The translations under genes and the position numbers were made by a program. The notes under the pieces are model-generated. The model was not told the origin of the DNA. It did not search any database and saw only the letters and a list, made by a program, of their open reading frames with translations. A stretch of DNA of 64,000 nucleotides. It comes from Thermovibrio ammonificans HB-1 (GTDB taxonomy: Bacteria; Aquificota; Aquificia; Desulfurobacteriales; Desulfurobacteriaceae). The DNA lies in NCBI RefSeq assembly GCF_000185805.1, contig NC_014926.1, positions 452,418 through 516,417 on the forward strand. The letters are read 5' to 3'. This document shows, one piece after another, positions 9,221 through 18,065 of the stretch (positions are counted from its first letter, which is position 1; the number at the start of each line of letters is the position of its first letter).

Positions 9221-10039
9221 TTACCCCTTAAACGAGTGGATATCTTTAGAAGATAATAAATTTACTCCGATAAAGTTTAACATTATTACAGATAATCCTG
9301 CCAACGAGAGGTAGCAGAGCCTTTTGCCCTTCCAGTTTCCGTAGAGGTACAGGTGGATTATCCCCGCGTATACGAACCACGATATCAGCGTTGCAACCTG
9401 CTTAGGGTGCCAGCTCCAGTAGGTACCGAACAGCCTCTCCGACCAAACGGCGCCTGCAAACATCGAAACGGTTATGAACATAAAGCCGACCGTTATTGCG
9501 TGGTAAATTACCGACTCCAGCAGGTTCAGTGAGGGGAGTTTGTGGAAGAAGACCGAGAACTTCTTCTTCTTCAGGTGCCTCTCAAATATCAGGTAGATAA
9601 CCGAGAGCACCGCGGCAAAGATGAACGCACTGTATCCTAAGAAGGCTGTAACTATGTGGACCATTCCAACCGTTCCCACCGGCAGAACCACCTTCGGCGT
9701 GCCCGAGGCGAGCGACGCAACTATCAGCGAAACGGTGGCCCAGGGCATGAGAAAGGCCCCAGACAGGGAGAGCCTGTGTTTTGTTGAGAAGTAGAGGAAC
9801 ACCGTAACTACGCTTATGCCCAAAAGCAGAAAGGCCCCTTTGGGTGTAAACAGGCTTATGGCTCCTGCCTTTACAACGAGGGCGACTACTGCTGCAAGGT
9901 TTGTGAGGAACCCTACCCGTGCCGAGTAGAGCCCGACTACCGCCAACTTCTCCTTCTGGAATATGAGGTACAGCAGGTAGTGAACCGTAGAGATAGCGTA
10001 GAGAACGGTTGTAGAGTAGATGAGAACTTCCGGGCTCAT
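9221..10039 (-). CDS. HemX/CcsA-like cytochrome c assembly membrane protein
   Basis: A 272-residue protein with about eight hydrophobic segments, matching the HemX/CcsA (cytochrome C assembly, PF01578) family. The Trp-rich heme-handling loop reads GTYWSWHPKQVATLISW near residue 210, where most relatives have WSWDPKE: Asp is His and Glu is Gln here. Placement directly upstream of hemA suggests the HemX role (influence on HemA level) as well as possible heme handling for cytochrome c maturation. Which of the two applies cannot be settled from sequence alone. Confidence 0.8.
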   Translation of the reverse strand: MSPEVLIYSTTVLYAISTVHYLLYLIFQKEKLAVVGLYSARVGFLTNLAAVVALVVKAGAISLFTPKGAFLLLGISVVTVFLYFSTKHRLSLSGAFLMPWATVSLIVASLASGTPKVVLPVGTVGMVHIVTAFLGYSAFIFAAVLSVIYLIFERHLKKKKFSVFFHKLPSLNLLESVIYHAITVGFMFITVSMFAGAVWSERLFGTYWSWHPKQVATLISWFVYAGIIHLYLYGNWKGKRLCYLSLAGLSVIMLNFIGVNLLSSKDIHSFKG

Positions 10040-10047
10040 GGCTGAGA

Positions 10048-10797
10048 TTATATCACCGGCTCCGCTTGGAGCTTCAGCTTCTCTTTTGCGTAGTCGGGGT
10101 AGAAGTCCGATATGAGCCTTACCAGCTCCTCCGCCTCTATCTGGCCCGGGGCAACGGGCCTGCCGAAAAAGGTGTAGGTGAGCAGTGAGCCGAAGCTAAA
10201 GCCCACAACTCGGGTGAACTTCCCCGCTTCCCCCATAACCATAAACACCTTGGGCTCCTTAAACTTCGAGAGCGTGCAGCATACCCTCGCCGCGTCTGCG
10301 TGGGTTTTGCCCGCGAAGGCGAGCTTAACTATGTCGGCCTGTTTTTTTAAGCACGCTTTAAACAGCTCCTCTATCTCTTCCTCTCTGGGCGTTTTCTCAA
10401 AGTCGTGGTAGGAGACTATGAGCTTCTTGCCGGCCTCTTTTGTGATTTGCCTCACCGGCTCTGTCAGCTTAGAGCGTAGCTCCACGTCTACGGCGGCGGT
10501 TGCCGGGTGGTTTACCGCAAGTTCAAGGAGCTTGAGCCTCTCCTCCTCGCTCCCTTCAAACCTTCCCCCTTCCCACACCGGCCTTAAGGTTGTTACTGCG
10601 TAAAAGCCGTAGTCTGCAACGGTATCGAGGAACTCCCTTACCGTTTCCGGCTTTACCTCCTCGAGCAGGTCGAGCCTTGCCTCTACAAGGTCTATTCTGA
10701 GCCGCCTGGCCCTTTCAAGGTTCTCTTTGAGGTTTTTACCGTTCAGGGCTACGATTACCCTCGGAATCTCTCCCAGCTTTACGGTTCCCAGCAGCAT
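10048..10797 (-). CDS. aroD: 3-dehydroquinate dehydratase, type I
   Basis: A 249-residue TIM-barrel enzyme of the shikimate pathway. The catalytic His is in VSYHDFEKTP (about residue 130) and the Schiff-base Lys in ADIVKLAFAG (about 155). The C-terminal motif GFSFGSLLTYTFFGRPVAPG followed by QIEAEEL is diagnostic of type I. aroA is 4 kb away on the other strand. The gene lies one nucleotide from DUF190 and 8 nt from the HemX-like gene, inside the long heme/pilus run. Confidence 0.95.
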   Translation of the reverse strand: MLLGTVKLGEIPRVIVALNGKNLKENLERARRLRIDLVEARLDLLEEVKPETVREFLDTVADYGFYAVTTLRPVWEGGRFEGSEEERLKLLELAVNHPATAAVDVELRSKLTEPVRQITKEAGKKLIVSYHDFEKTPREEEIEELFKACLKKQADIVKLAFAGKTHADAARVCCTLSKFKEPKVFMVMGEAGKFTRVVGFSFGSLLTYTFFGRPVAPGQIEAEELVRLISDFYPDYAKEKLKLQAEPVI

Positions 10798-10798
10798 C

Positions 10799-11143
10799 TT
10801 ACTCCCCTTTCCTGTGTCTGTAGGAGATAACCTCTACATCTTCAAGGACAACGAGTCCCTCCTCTATAACCTGGTCGAGCTTCTCAAGGAAGGGTTTTAT
10901 CTTCTCCTCGGAGTCTATTATCTCTATTACCACGGGAAGGTCCTGAGCCAGCCTCCACACGGTAAAGGTTCTCAGCTCCGAGTGGGCTCCTATGCCTGCA
11001 GCCGCCTTGAAAACGGTGGCACCGGCAAGCCCTTCCTCCTTTACCATACGGAGGATATACTCCCACAGCGGTTTACCCTTGAACTTATCGTCGAGGCTTA
11101 TGAAAATCCTCAGCAGCTTCCTCTTTCCCACAAGACCTTTCAT
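10799..11143 (-). CDS. DUF190 family protein (PII-like fold)
   Basis: A 114-residue protein matching the DUF190 family: LLRIFISLDDKFKGKPLWEY, EEGLAGATVFKAAAGIGAHS, LPVVIEIIDSEEKIKPFLEK and a closing LEDVEVISYRH. Relatives adopt a PII-like ferredoxin fold and often sit next to CrcB fluoride channels, but no CrcB is present here. The molecular role is unknown. It overlaps the pilB stop by 1 nt (TGATG), so translation is probably coupled. Confidence 0.85.
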   Translation of the reverse strand: MKGLVGKRKLLRIFISLDDKFKGKPLWEYILRMVKEEGLAGATVFKAAAGIGAHSELRTFTVWRLAQDLPVVIEIIDSEEKIKPFLEKLDQVIEEGLVVLEDVEVISYRHRKGE

Positions 11144-12849
11144 CAGTAGCTCCTCGTTACCCTCAGAACTTCTTCGGGTGTTGTAACGCCCTTGGCAATT
11201 TTAATTTTGCCGATTTCCCTTAGGGTCCTCATTCCGTACTTTTTGGCTATCTCTCTTATTCTGTCTGCGTTTTCTCCCTTTACTATTGCGTCTCTGATTT
11301 CAGGAACGAGCTCCATTACCTCGTAAAGGGCCACCCTGCCTTTGTAGCCGGTGTAGTCACACTTTTCGCACCCCTTGCCCTTGTAGGTTTTTATCTTCTC
11401 TATCTCCTCGGGCGTGAAGCCCACCTCTTCGAGTACCTCTTTAGGGTACTTAAACTCCTCCTTGCAGTAGGGGCAGATTTTCCTCGCAAGCCTCTGGGCG
11501 ATTACGAGAATTACCGAGGATGAAACGAGGAACGGCTCTATTCCCATATCTACGAGCCTTGTTACGGTGCTCGGGGCGTCGTTTGTGTGAAGGGTCGAGA
11601 GAACCAGGTGACCTGTAAGGGCGGCCTCAACTGCAATTTCGGCGGTTTCGGTGTCCCTGATTTCTCCGACCATTATGATGTCTGGGTCTTGCCGGAGAAA
11701 GGCCCTCAGTGCCCTTGCGAACGTGAGGCCTATTTCCGGGTTCACCTGAACCTGGTTTATGCCGTAGAGGTTGTACTCAACCGGGTCCTCTACGGTCATT
11801 ATGTTGACTTCCGGTTTGTTCACCTCGAGGAGCGACGAGTAGAGGGTTGTGGTTTTACCGGAGCCCGTGGGGCCGGTTACTAAAACCATGCCGTAGGGCG
11901 AGTGTATCGCTTTTTTTAGGAGGTTGTACTCCCTCTCTTCAAAGCCCAGCTCCTCTAAGTTCAGCTTCAGGGCCCCTTTGTCCAGTATCCTTAGAACAAC
12001 TTTCTCACCGTAAACGGTGGGAACCGTTGAGACCCTGAAGTCTATGTCTCTGCCCTGGAAGCGGGCCCTCATTCGGCCGTCTTGGGGCAGGCGCTTCTCT
12101 GCTATGTCGAGTCCGCTCAGGACTTTGATTCTCGCCACTACGGCGTCTTTTATGTCGGGCTGGTACTTGGCTACAACGTGGAGGACGCCGTCTATACGGT
12201 AGCGGATTCGAAGCTCCTTCTCAAAGGGCTCTATGTGGATGTCGCTTGCGCCCTTCTTGAGGGCTTCGAGTATAACTGCGTTTACCAGCTTTACAATCGG
12301 GGTTTGTGAGGCGAGGCTCTTCAGGTCGTCCAGCGACAGAACTTGCTGGGATATCTGAACCTCTTCAAGGGTCTCCTCCTTAGAGGAGCTCTCTTTCATT
12401 ATCTCGCTTTTGAGCCTCGAGAAGAACTCCTCCTCGGCCTTTCCGTAAACCTCCTCCAGTTTCTCCTTTATCCTGAAGGGGAGGGCAACGAAAGGCTGTA
12501 TCTTGAAGCCGGTGGTGAACCTTATCCGCTCCCTCGTTTGGACGTCGGAGGGGTCTGCCATTGCAAGCCGGAGAATCGGCCCCCTCTTTTCAAAGGGGAG
12601 TATGAGCTGTTTCTCTGCGGTTACCCTCGGAACGATTTTTACAACGTCCGGCGGGATTTCCACTTTCCTTAGGTCTACGTAGGGAACGCCGAAGAACTCG
12701 GAAAGGAGGGAGAGGAGCTTCTCCTCCGAAACAATCTTCTTCTCTATGAGCTCCTTCTCCCATTCTTTCCCCTGGAGCAGTTGTAGCGGGAGTCCCAACC
12801 TGTCTGCGATAAAGCTTTTAAGCTTGTTTTCATCTGCTCTAACCGGCAT
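11143..12849 (-). CDS. pilB: type IV pilus / type II secretion assembly ATPase PilB/GspE
   Basis: A 568-residue secretion ATPase. An N-terminal T2SSE_N-like domain (about 1-150) precedes the ATPase core with Walker A GPTGSGKTTTLYSSL (about 330), the Asp box, LRQDPDIIMVGEIRDTETAE (Walker B) and the His box LVLSTLHTNDAP. A four-cysteine zinc motif CPYCKEEF...CEKCDYTG is present near 465-500. It powers extension of type IV pili at the inner membrane. A prepilin peptidase is encoded at 38329-39096, but no other pilus structural genes are in view. Confidence 0.92.
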   Translation of the reverse strand: MPVRADENKLKSFIADRLGLPLQLLQGKEWEKELIEKKIVSEEKLLSLLSEFFGVPYVDLRKVEIPPDVVKIVPRVTAEKQLILPFEKRGPILRLAMADPSDVQTRERIRFTTGFKIQPFVALPFRIKEKLEEVYGKAEEEFFSRLKSEIMKESSSKEETLEEVQISQQVLSLDDLKSLASQTPIVKLVNAVILEALKKGASDIHIEPFEKELRIRYRIDGVLHVVAKYQPDIKDAVVARIKVLSGLDIAEKRLPQDGRMRARFQGRDIDFRVSTVPTVYGEKVVLRILDKGALKLNLEELGFEEREYNLLKKAIHSPYGMVLVTGPTGSGKTTTLYSSLLEVNKPEVNIMTVEDPVEYNLYGINQVQVNPEIGLTFARALRAFLRQDPDIIMVGEIRDTETAEIAVEAALTGHLVLSTLHTNDAPSTVTRLVDMGIEPFLVSSSVILVIAQRLARKICPYCKEEFKYPKEVLEEVGFTPEEIEKIKTYKGKGCEKCDYTGYKGRVALYEVMELVPEIRDAIVKGENADRIREIAKKYGMRTLREIGKIKIAKGVTTPEEVLRVTRSY

Positions 12850-12861
12850 CAGATGCTCTCT

Positions 12862-13515
12862 TTACTGGTTGGCCTTTGCAGCCTCGGCCAGTTTGTGCAG
12901 GAGCTCGGCCGGGCTGTCAATCGGGTATTTTATCCTATCCAGAAGCTCGCCGGCTTCAACTCCTTTAATCTTAATACCCTTCAGCCGCTCCTTCAGCTCC
13001 TCTTTCAGCCCTTCATCTACGGGGAAGTCGAGCCCTTTGATGGCCTTCAGAACCAGAACGGGCCACACCAGGTTAACGTCGGGGCAGGTCTCTGCCGTCT
13101 CCATGTGCTTCTTAACGTAGTCTTCGCACACGGAGGCAACAAAGGCAACGTAGTCGTTACCCCTTTTAACTTCCCTGTAGGCGAGTTTTGCAAGCCCTCC
13201 TGCCGTGTGGACCTTTATCTCCTTGCTCTCAAGCTCCCCTTGGAGCTTCTTCATAACCAGCTCCGGGTCGGCAGAGAGCATGTTCCTAACGGTCTGCTTG
13301 GTCAGTCCGAGGAACTCGGCGATTTCGTCTTCGGTTTTCATCGCCTCTTCCCTCAGAACCACTGCATAAGAGGCCTCTATGAGGCTCGGAACCCAGGTGA
13401 GGTTTCTATACTCAAACAGCTTCCTCGGTCCGCCGAGTATCTCAAGGGCCTTCAGGAATACCCTGAGGGCAAGTGCGTCGTAGTCCACCTCCCTCGGCTC
13501 TACCTGGATGACCAT
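12862..13515 (-). CDS. HTH-containing probable regulator
   Basis: A 217-residue soluble protein. A helix-turn-helix is apparent in MKTEDEIAEFLGLTKQTVRN (about residues 62-81), resembling a 'probable regulatory domain' family found in Aquificota and Archaea. The C-terminal half (about 95-217) is helical and of unknown function. A strong ribosome site (GGAGGGAGCG) precedes ATG 13515. It lies 12 nt upstream of pilB and may head the long pilB-aroD-hem transcription unit, so control of those genes is possible but unproven. Confidence 0.55.
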   Translation of the reverse strand: MVIQVEPREVDYDALALRVFLKALEILGGPRKLFEYRNLTWVPSLIEASYAVVLREEAMKTEDEIAEFLGLTKQTVRNMLSADPELVMKKLQGELESKEIKVHTAGGLAKLAYREVKRGNDYVAFVASVCEDYVKKHMETAETCPDVNLVWPVLVLKAIKGLDFPVDEGLKEELKERLKGIKIKGVEAGELLDRIKYPIDSPAELLHKLAEAAKANQ

Positions 13516-13646
13516 CGCTCCCTCCTTAAAAAAGCTTTTTACATTACTTGCTACTTTAATTATTAACCTTACGTAAAAGGTAAAGCAAGCGCTTCCAGAT
13601 TAAGTTATTATTTAAACTTCAGGAAACGGCAAAGAGAGAGCCTGCC

Positions 13647-14810
13647 ATGCTGGGAAGAAGGGAAGCTTTGAAGCTCCTGCTGACATCGCCGCTCCTCCTT
13701 GTAGGTGAGGCGGTTGCAAGGAGCAGACCGGTAATACTGAGGGTTCGCTACTCTGCAACCAGGGAGAGAACCCGTATAGTCCTTGATTGCACCGGAAAAG
13801 TAGAGAGGAGCTGGATAAAGGAGCACTTCTCCGGCAATACTCTCTGGCTAACCTTTAAGGGAGTGGGAGCTTCCCGCCGCATGGCCCGTCTTTTAAGGCG
13901 CAGCCCCCTTGTGAGGGAAGTTGAGGTCATTCCGGTTACCCACACGAAGGCCCGTGTAAAAGTGGTAATGCGGGAGCCCCACAAGTTCAAAATATTCGGC
14001 CTGAGGCCCTGCGGAAGGCGGCCCTTCAGGGTAGTTATAGACGTTTTCCCCGACTACCTCCCCATAGAGTGTGCCGTTAGGAAGGTGCCCCAGCGGATAG
14101 TGGTTATAGACCCGGGCCACGGCGGAAAGGACCCCGGGGCCGTTTGGCCGATTGGCTCAAAGCACCCAAGGATAGAGGAGAAGTGGATAACTCTTGCCAT
14201 AGCCCTGAAGGTTAGGAAGTACTTGAGCCGCAACCCCAACATAAAGGTTGTTATGACCAGAACGAGGGACGTTTACGTCCCCCTTCTAAAGCGGGCCGAA
14301 ATTGCCGCAAAGGTGTGTGCCGACGCCTTCGTCAGCATCCACGCCGACTCTATGCCCAACTACCCCAACTGGAGCGGCGTTACCGTGTTTAAGGCCTCTC
14401 CTGCGCTCTTTGCAAAGGCCCAACAGATGGCCAGGAAGGTTGCCAAGAACGTTAGGATGTGTAGTGATACCATGTGTTGGAGCATAAGCCCCCTCCTTAT
14501 AAACCTCTCCACAACCGTTACTTTCGCCGAGAGTGCAAAACTCGCAAGGGCGATAGTGGAGAGCCTGAAGGCCCACGTTAACGACGAGCTCATAAACGGC
14601 ATAAAGGACATGCGCCGCAACATAGTTGTCCTTAAAACGCCGGGCAGACCGGCGGTTCTTATAGAGTCTGGCTTCATCACCAACCCCCTTGACAGGAAGC
14701 GCCTTGTTGAGCCCTGGTACCAAGACGAAATTGCAAGGGGTATAGCCCGAGGAATAGAGCACTACCTGGACTCTCTCAACGCCGTTGCATACCTTGAGAG
14801 GAGGCGTTAA
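13647..14810 (+). CDS. N-acetylmuramoyl-L-alanine amidase (AmiC type) with AMIN domain
   Basis: A 387-residue exported cell-wall amidase. The N-terminus MLGRREALKLLLTSPLLLVG resembles a Tat signal (RR at 4-5). An AMIN-like domain (about 30-145) is followed by Amidase_3: VVIDPGHGGKDPGA with the zinc His, the zinc Glu in PRIEEKWITLA, AFVSIHADS and the catalytic Glu in LIESGFITNP. It splits the amide between MurNAc and the stem peptide during daughter-cell separation. The stop overlaps the aroA start (TAATG). Confidence 0.92.
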   Translation: MLGRREALKLLLTSPLLLVGEAVARSRPVILRVRYSATRERTRIVLDCTGKVERSWIKEHFSGNTLWLTFKGVGASRRMARLLRRSPLVREVEVIPVTHTKARVKVVMREPHKFKIFGLRPCGRRPFRVVIDVFPDYLPIECAVRKVPQRIVVIDPGHGGKDPGAVWPIGSKHPRIEEKWITLAIALKVRKYLSRNPNIKVVMTRTRDVYVPLLKRAEIAAKVCADAFVSIHADSMPNYPNWSGVTVFKASPALFAKAQQMARKVAKNVRMCSDTMCWSISPLLINLSTTVTFAESAKLARAIVESLKAHVNDELINGIKDMRRNIVVLKTPGRPAVLIESGFITNPLDRKRLVEPWYQDEIARGIARGIEHYLDSLNAVAYLERRR

Positions 14811-16102
14811 TGGTTACGCTGCACTTTAAGGGCAAAAAGCTTAAAGGGGAGCTTCGGGTCCCTTCCGATAAATCCATCTCCCACCGCTGCATTATGCTCG
14901 GCAGCCTCAACAGGGGAGAGGTTGTTGTAAAGCACTTCCTCCGCTCTGAAGACTGCCTGAACACCCTGAAAGCCTTTGTGGAGCTCGGCGCCGACGTAAC
15001 AGATACCGGCACCGAACTTATCATTAAGGGAAAGGGTAAAAGGAGCCTTAAAGAGCCCTTTAACGTTATAGACCTCGGGAACTCCGGAACTTCCATAAGG
15101 CTGATGGCCGGAATACTTGCCGGCCAGCCTTTCTACTCCGTTCTCACAGGCGACAGGTACCTCAGGCGCAGGCCTATGGACAGGGTTGCCGTTCCCTTGA
15201 GGATGATGGGGGCCCAAATCTACGGAAGGGAAGGGGGTAAGTACCCTCCCCTTACGATTATCGGCAAGGAGAAGTTGAGAGGGATATCCTACAAGAGCCC
15301 CAAGGCTTCTGCCCAGGTGAAGTCCTCTATACTCCTTGCGGGCCTCTTTACCGACGAAACCGTTGAGGTAACCGAGCCTGCCAAGAGCCGCGACCACACC
15401 GAGAGGATGCTCAGGGCTTTCGGCGTAGACGTTGAAGAAAACGGCCTTACCGTTAGGCTCGGTAAGAACCGAGAGCTTGCTGCCGACCTCGAGATAGACG
15501 TTCCCGCCGATATCTCCTCTGCGGCCTTCTTCATAGTGGGAGCCCTTATAACCCCCGGCTCTGAGGTGCTCCTTAAGAGCGTAATCCTCAACCCCACCAG
15601 AACCGGAATTCTCGACGTTGCAAGCCGAATGGGGGCAGATATTACCGTTTTAAACAGGCGCTCCGTTTCCGGTGAAGAGGTGGGAGACCTGCTGGTAAGG
15701 TTCACCCCCCACCTTAAGGCCACCGTGATAGAGGGTGAGGAGATTCCCCGCCTTATAGACGAGCTTCCCGTTATAGCCCTCCTTGCGACTCAGGCCGAGG
15801 GGGAGACTGTAATAAGAGACGCCGCAGAGCTGAGGGTGAAAGAGAGCGACCGGATAAAGAGCACCGTTGAGAACTTAAACGCCATCGGCGCTTGCGTTGA
15901 GGAGCTCCCCGACGGCATGGTGATAAGGGGTAAAACGCCCTTAAAGGGCGGCACCGTCTCCTCCTTCGGAGACCACCGGATAGCCATGACCCTTGCGGTT
16001 GCCTCCTTAATTACCGAAGAGCCGGTTGTTATAGATGAAGTAGACTCCGTTTCCACCTCCTACCCGTCTTTCTTCGACGACTTATCCCGTCTGCTTTCGT
16101 AG
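14810..16102 (+). CDS. aroA: 3-phosphoshikimate 1-carboxyvinyltransferase (EPSP synthase)
   Basis: A 430-residue enzyme joining PEP to shikimate-3-phosphate. Visible motifs are PSDKSISHRCIMLGSL (about 18-33), LGNSGTSIRLMAG (about 90), LRRRPMDRVAVPLRMMGA and the C-terminal ESDRIKSTVENL and FGDHRIAMTLA. It is translationally coupled to the amidase gene. The 3' end overlaps the convergent coiled-coil gene by 43 nt. Confidence 0.97.
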   Translation: MVTLHFKGKKLKGELRVPSDKSISHRCIMLGSLNRGEVVVKHFLRSEDCLNTLKAFVELGADVTDTGTELIIKGKGKRSLKEPFNVIDLGNSGTSIRLMAGILAGQPFYSVLTGDRYLRRRPMDRVAVPLRMMGAQIYGREGGKYPPLTIIGKEKLRGISYKSPKASAQVKSSILLAGLFTDETVEVTEPAKSRDHTERMLRAFGVDVEENGLTVRLGKNRELAADLEIDVPADISSAAFFIVGALITPGSEVLLKSVILNPTRTGILDVASRMGADITVLNRRSVSGEEVGDLLVRFTPHLKATVIEGEEIPRLIDELPVIALLATQAEGETVIRDAAELRVKESDRIKSTVENLNAIGACVEELPDGMVIRGKTPLKGGTVSSFGDHRIAMTLAVASLITEEPVVIDEVDSVSTSYPSFFDDLSRLLS

Positions 16103-16320
16103 TTCCGGAGCCCTGCGGGCTCCAGCATCTTCAGTGCGGCCTCTACTTTCTCTATTACCTTTTTGAGCTTCTGCTGATTTGACAGAAGCTCCCTCTCTAT
16201 CTCCTTAACCTGCTGCTCTATTCTCCGCAGCCTCGACTCGCACCTCTGGATGCCGTCGAGGGCGCTCCTGCCGACTCCGTAGTACCTCCTCCCCACTTTG
16301 TACTTCTTCTCCCGCTCCAT
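16060..16320 (-). CDS. small coiled-coil protein, unknown function
   Basis: An 86-residue protein from ATG 16320, which has a G-rich ribosome site (GAGGGGG). A TTG start at 16371 would add 17 residues but lacks a better site. It is mostly one helix with heptad-like spacing (IQRCESRLRRIEQQVKEIER onwards to about residue 70) and a basic tail. No family is recognised. It overlaps the end of aroA by 43 nt tail to tail, so it could be spurious, although codon use and ribosome site look real. Confidence 0.5.
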   Translation of the reverse strand: MEREKKYKVGRRYYGVGRSALDGIQRCESRLRRIEQQVKEIERELLSNQQKLKKVIEKVEAALKMLEPAGLRNYESRRDKSSKKDG

Positions 16321-16371
16321 CCCCGCCCCCTCGGTGGCTACTCTTAAATAGCCCCCCTTTTGCCCCTCCAA

Positions 16372-16527
16372 GAACCAATATAACAGATTTTAAATTTCTA
16401 TCGCAACGGATTATGAATGTTTATTTAATACAAGATTAAAAATTCTAAATTGATACATCAATCAAATGGTTGCCCTATTAGTTAGTATAACCTAAATTTC
16501 TTCTTAGAACCTATTCGGAGGTGCGGT
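16372..16527. other. AT-rich intergenic stretch
   Basis: 156 bp that is much richer in A+T than its flanks, between the coiled-coil gene and the zinc-ribbon gene. It ends in a CGGAGGTG ribosome site for the latter. A TATAAC box at about 16487 could be a -10 element, but no convincing -35 lies 16-18 nt upstream. No structured RNA was recognised. Confidence 0.4.
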
Positions 16528-16791
16528 ATGGAAGCCCTTCCCAAGAGGAAGTTTCAGTGTCTCGACTGCGGCTACGAGTTTGAGGAGCCCTTCGGTAAGC
16601 CCCGCTGGATGGTGAAGTGCCCCAAGTGCGGCAGCGAAAACGTTGTAAGGGCCGACGCTCAGGGCGGTTGGTGCAGGGGCGGCCGCGGCTGGGGTTGGCG
16701 CTTTAGGGGCGGCCAGCCGGAGAGGGGATTCGGCAGAGGAAGAGGCGGCTGCGGAAGGGGTAGAGACTGGGGTTGGGGCTGGAGGGGTTAA
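16528..16791 (+). CDS. zinc-ribbon protein with Gly/Arg/Trp-rich tail
   Basis: An 87-residue protein. Residues 1-43 form a two-knuckle zinc ribbon of the FmdB type: CLDCGYEF (C11, C14) and CPKCGSENVV (C31, C34). Residues 45-87 are almost only Gly, Arg and Trp (GGRGWGWRFRGGQPERGFGR and similar), like an RGG box that binds RNA or drives condensation. Zinc-ribbon heads of this type are common; this tail is not. The ribosome site CGGAGGTG is strong. It ends 4 nt inside the convergent trhP-like gene. Confidence 0.75.
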   Translation: MEALPKRKFQCLDCGYEFEEPFGKPRWMVKCPKCGSENVVRADAQGGWCRGGRGWGWRFRGGQPERGFGRGRGGCGRGRDWGWGWRG

Positions 16792-18020
16792 ACTCCGGCC
16801 CCAACGGGGGCCTCTTCCCTCCGTAGAATGGTTCTCTCCGTAACCGGAACCTCTTTGTCGAACCGGATTTTTGCCCTCTGGTTCGGGTGGGCCTCCTCGG
16901 CCCTTATTATCCGGCCCTTTTTCTCCACTTCTATGGCCGTTACTTTGGCTTTGAAGCTCTCGGCCGTTGGCAGGAATAGCTCAACCTCTTGGCCTACCCG
17001 GATGGGGTTCCTCACCTGCCACACTCCATCTCTATAGATGCCGAGGAACTTGTAGTTCCTTATGTAGGAGCTCGTTTCGTAGTGCTGAAGGGAGCCGTTT
17101 TCCCCTTTGAGGAATCCGGTTGTGTAGGGCCTATGGCTCACCTTCTCGAGCTCTGCCATAAGTTTGGGAAGCTCTCTGTAGAAGGCTTCCCTGTTTTCCG
17201 TCAGAAGGTCTACTGCCCTTCTGTAAACGCTTGTTGTAACTGCAACGTAGTAGGCGCTCTTTACCCTCCCCTCTATCTTAAGGGAATCGACACCCGCCTC
17301 TATTAGCTCCTCGAGCAGCGGGAGTGCGCACAGGTCCTTGGAGTTTAAAATGTAGGTGCCGTGCTGGTCTTCCTCTATCGGCATGAACTCTCCGGGTCTT
17401 GTCTCCTCAACCAGGTAGAACTTCCACCGGCAGCTCTGGGAGCACGCTCCCTTGTTGCTCTCCCTGTAGGAGAGGTAGTTAGACAGCAGACACCTGCCCG
17501 AGTAGGCCATACACATTGCCCCGTGGACGAACACTTCAAGCTCAACGTCTGGAACCCGCTCTTTTATCTCCCTTATCTCTTCTATTGAGAGCTCACGGGC
17601 AAGAACCACCCTGCTGACGCCTGCAGAGCGGTAGAAGTTCACCGCCCTGTAGTTTGTAACGTTGGCCTGTGTGGAAAGGTGGAGCTCAACTTCCGGGGCC
17701 AGCTCCTTTACCGTTGTTATAACGCCCGGGTCGGATACTATGAAGGCGTCGGGTTTGAGCTGCCTTACCTCTTTTACAAACTCCTCTACTGCCGGAAAAT
17801 CGCCGTTCCTGACGAACGCGTTGAGGGTAACGTACACTTTAACGCCCCTTTTGTGGGCGTAGTCTATGGCTTCTGCCATCTCCTCCAGGGTGAAGTTGGC
17901 CGCCTTTGCCCTCAGGTTAAAGAGCTTCCCCCCCAAGTAAACGGCGTCTGCCCCGAAATCTACCGCAAACTTCAGCTTTTCAAGGCTTCCCGCCGGTGCG
18001 AGAACTTCTGGTTTTCCCAT
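16788..18020 (-). CDS. trhP: U32 peptidase family protein, TrhP/YegQ-like tRNA hydroxylation protein
   Basis: A 410-residue protein of the U32 family. It opens with PEVLAPAGSLEKLKFAVDFG and ADAVYLGG, and the signature ELEVFVHGAMCMAYSGRCLL leads to NKGACSQSCRWKFYL; these four cysteines probably hold an Fe-S cluster. A beta-barrel U32 C-terminal domain follows. Family knowledge: TrhP (YegQ) supports prephenate-dependent 5-hydroxyuridine formation at U34 of tRNA; the 'peptidase' name is historical. The exact subfamily (TrhP rather than RlhA or UbiU/V) rests on length and C-terminal domain. Confidence 0.8.
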   Translation of the reverse strand: MGKPEVLAPAGSLEKLKFAVDFGADAVYLGGKLFNLRAKAANFTLEEMAEAIDYAHKRGVKVYVTLNAFVRNGDFPAVEEFVKEVRQLKPDAFIVSDPGVITTVKELAPEVELHLSTQANVTNYRAVNFYRSAGVSRVVLARELSIEEIREIKERVPDVELEVFVHGAMCMAYSGRCLLSNYLSYRESNKGACSQSCRWKFYLVEETRPGEFMPIEEDQHGTYILNSKDLCALPLLEELIEAGVDSLKIEGRVKSAYYVAVTTSVYRRAVDLLTENREAFYRELPKLMAELEKVSHRPYTTGFLKGENGSLQHYETSSYIRNYKFLGIYRDGVWQVRNPIRVGQEVELFLPTAESFKAKVTAIEVEKKGRIIRAEEAHPNQRAKIRFDKEVPVTERTILRREEAPVGAGV

Positions 18021-18065
18021 TTCCTCTCCCGTAAACTGTTGACTCTATTAAAATATGCACCCTTT

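Noticed and set aside
16487-16492. TATAAC as promoter of the zinc-ribbon gene
   Set aside because: No -35 element at 16-18 bp; left as a possibility only.
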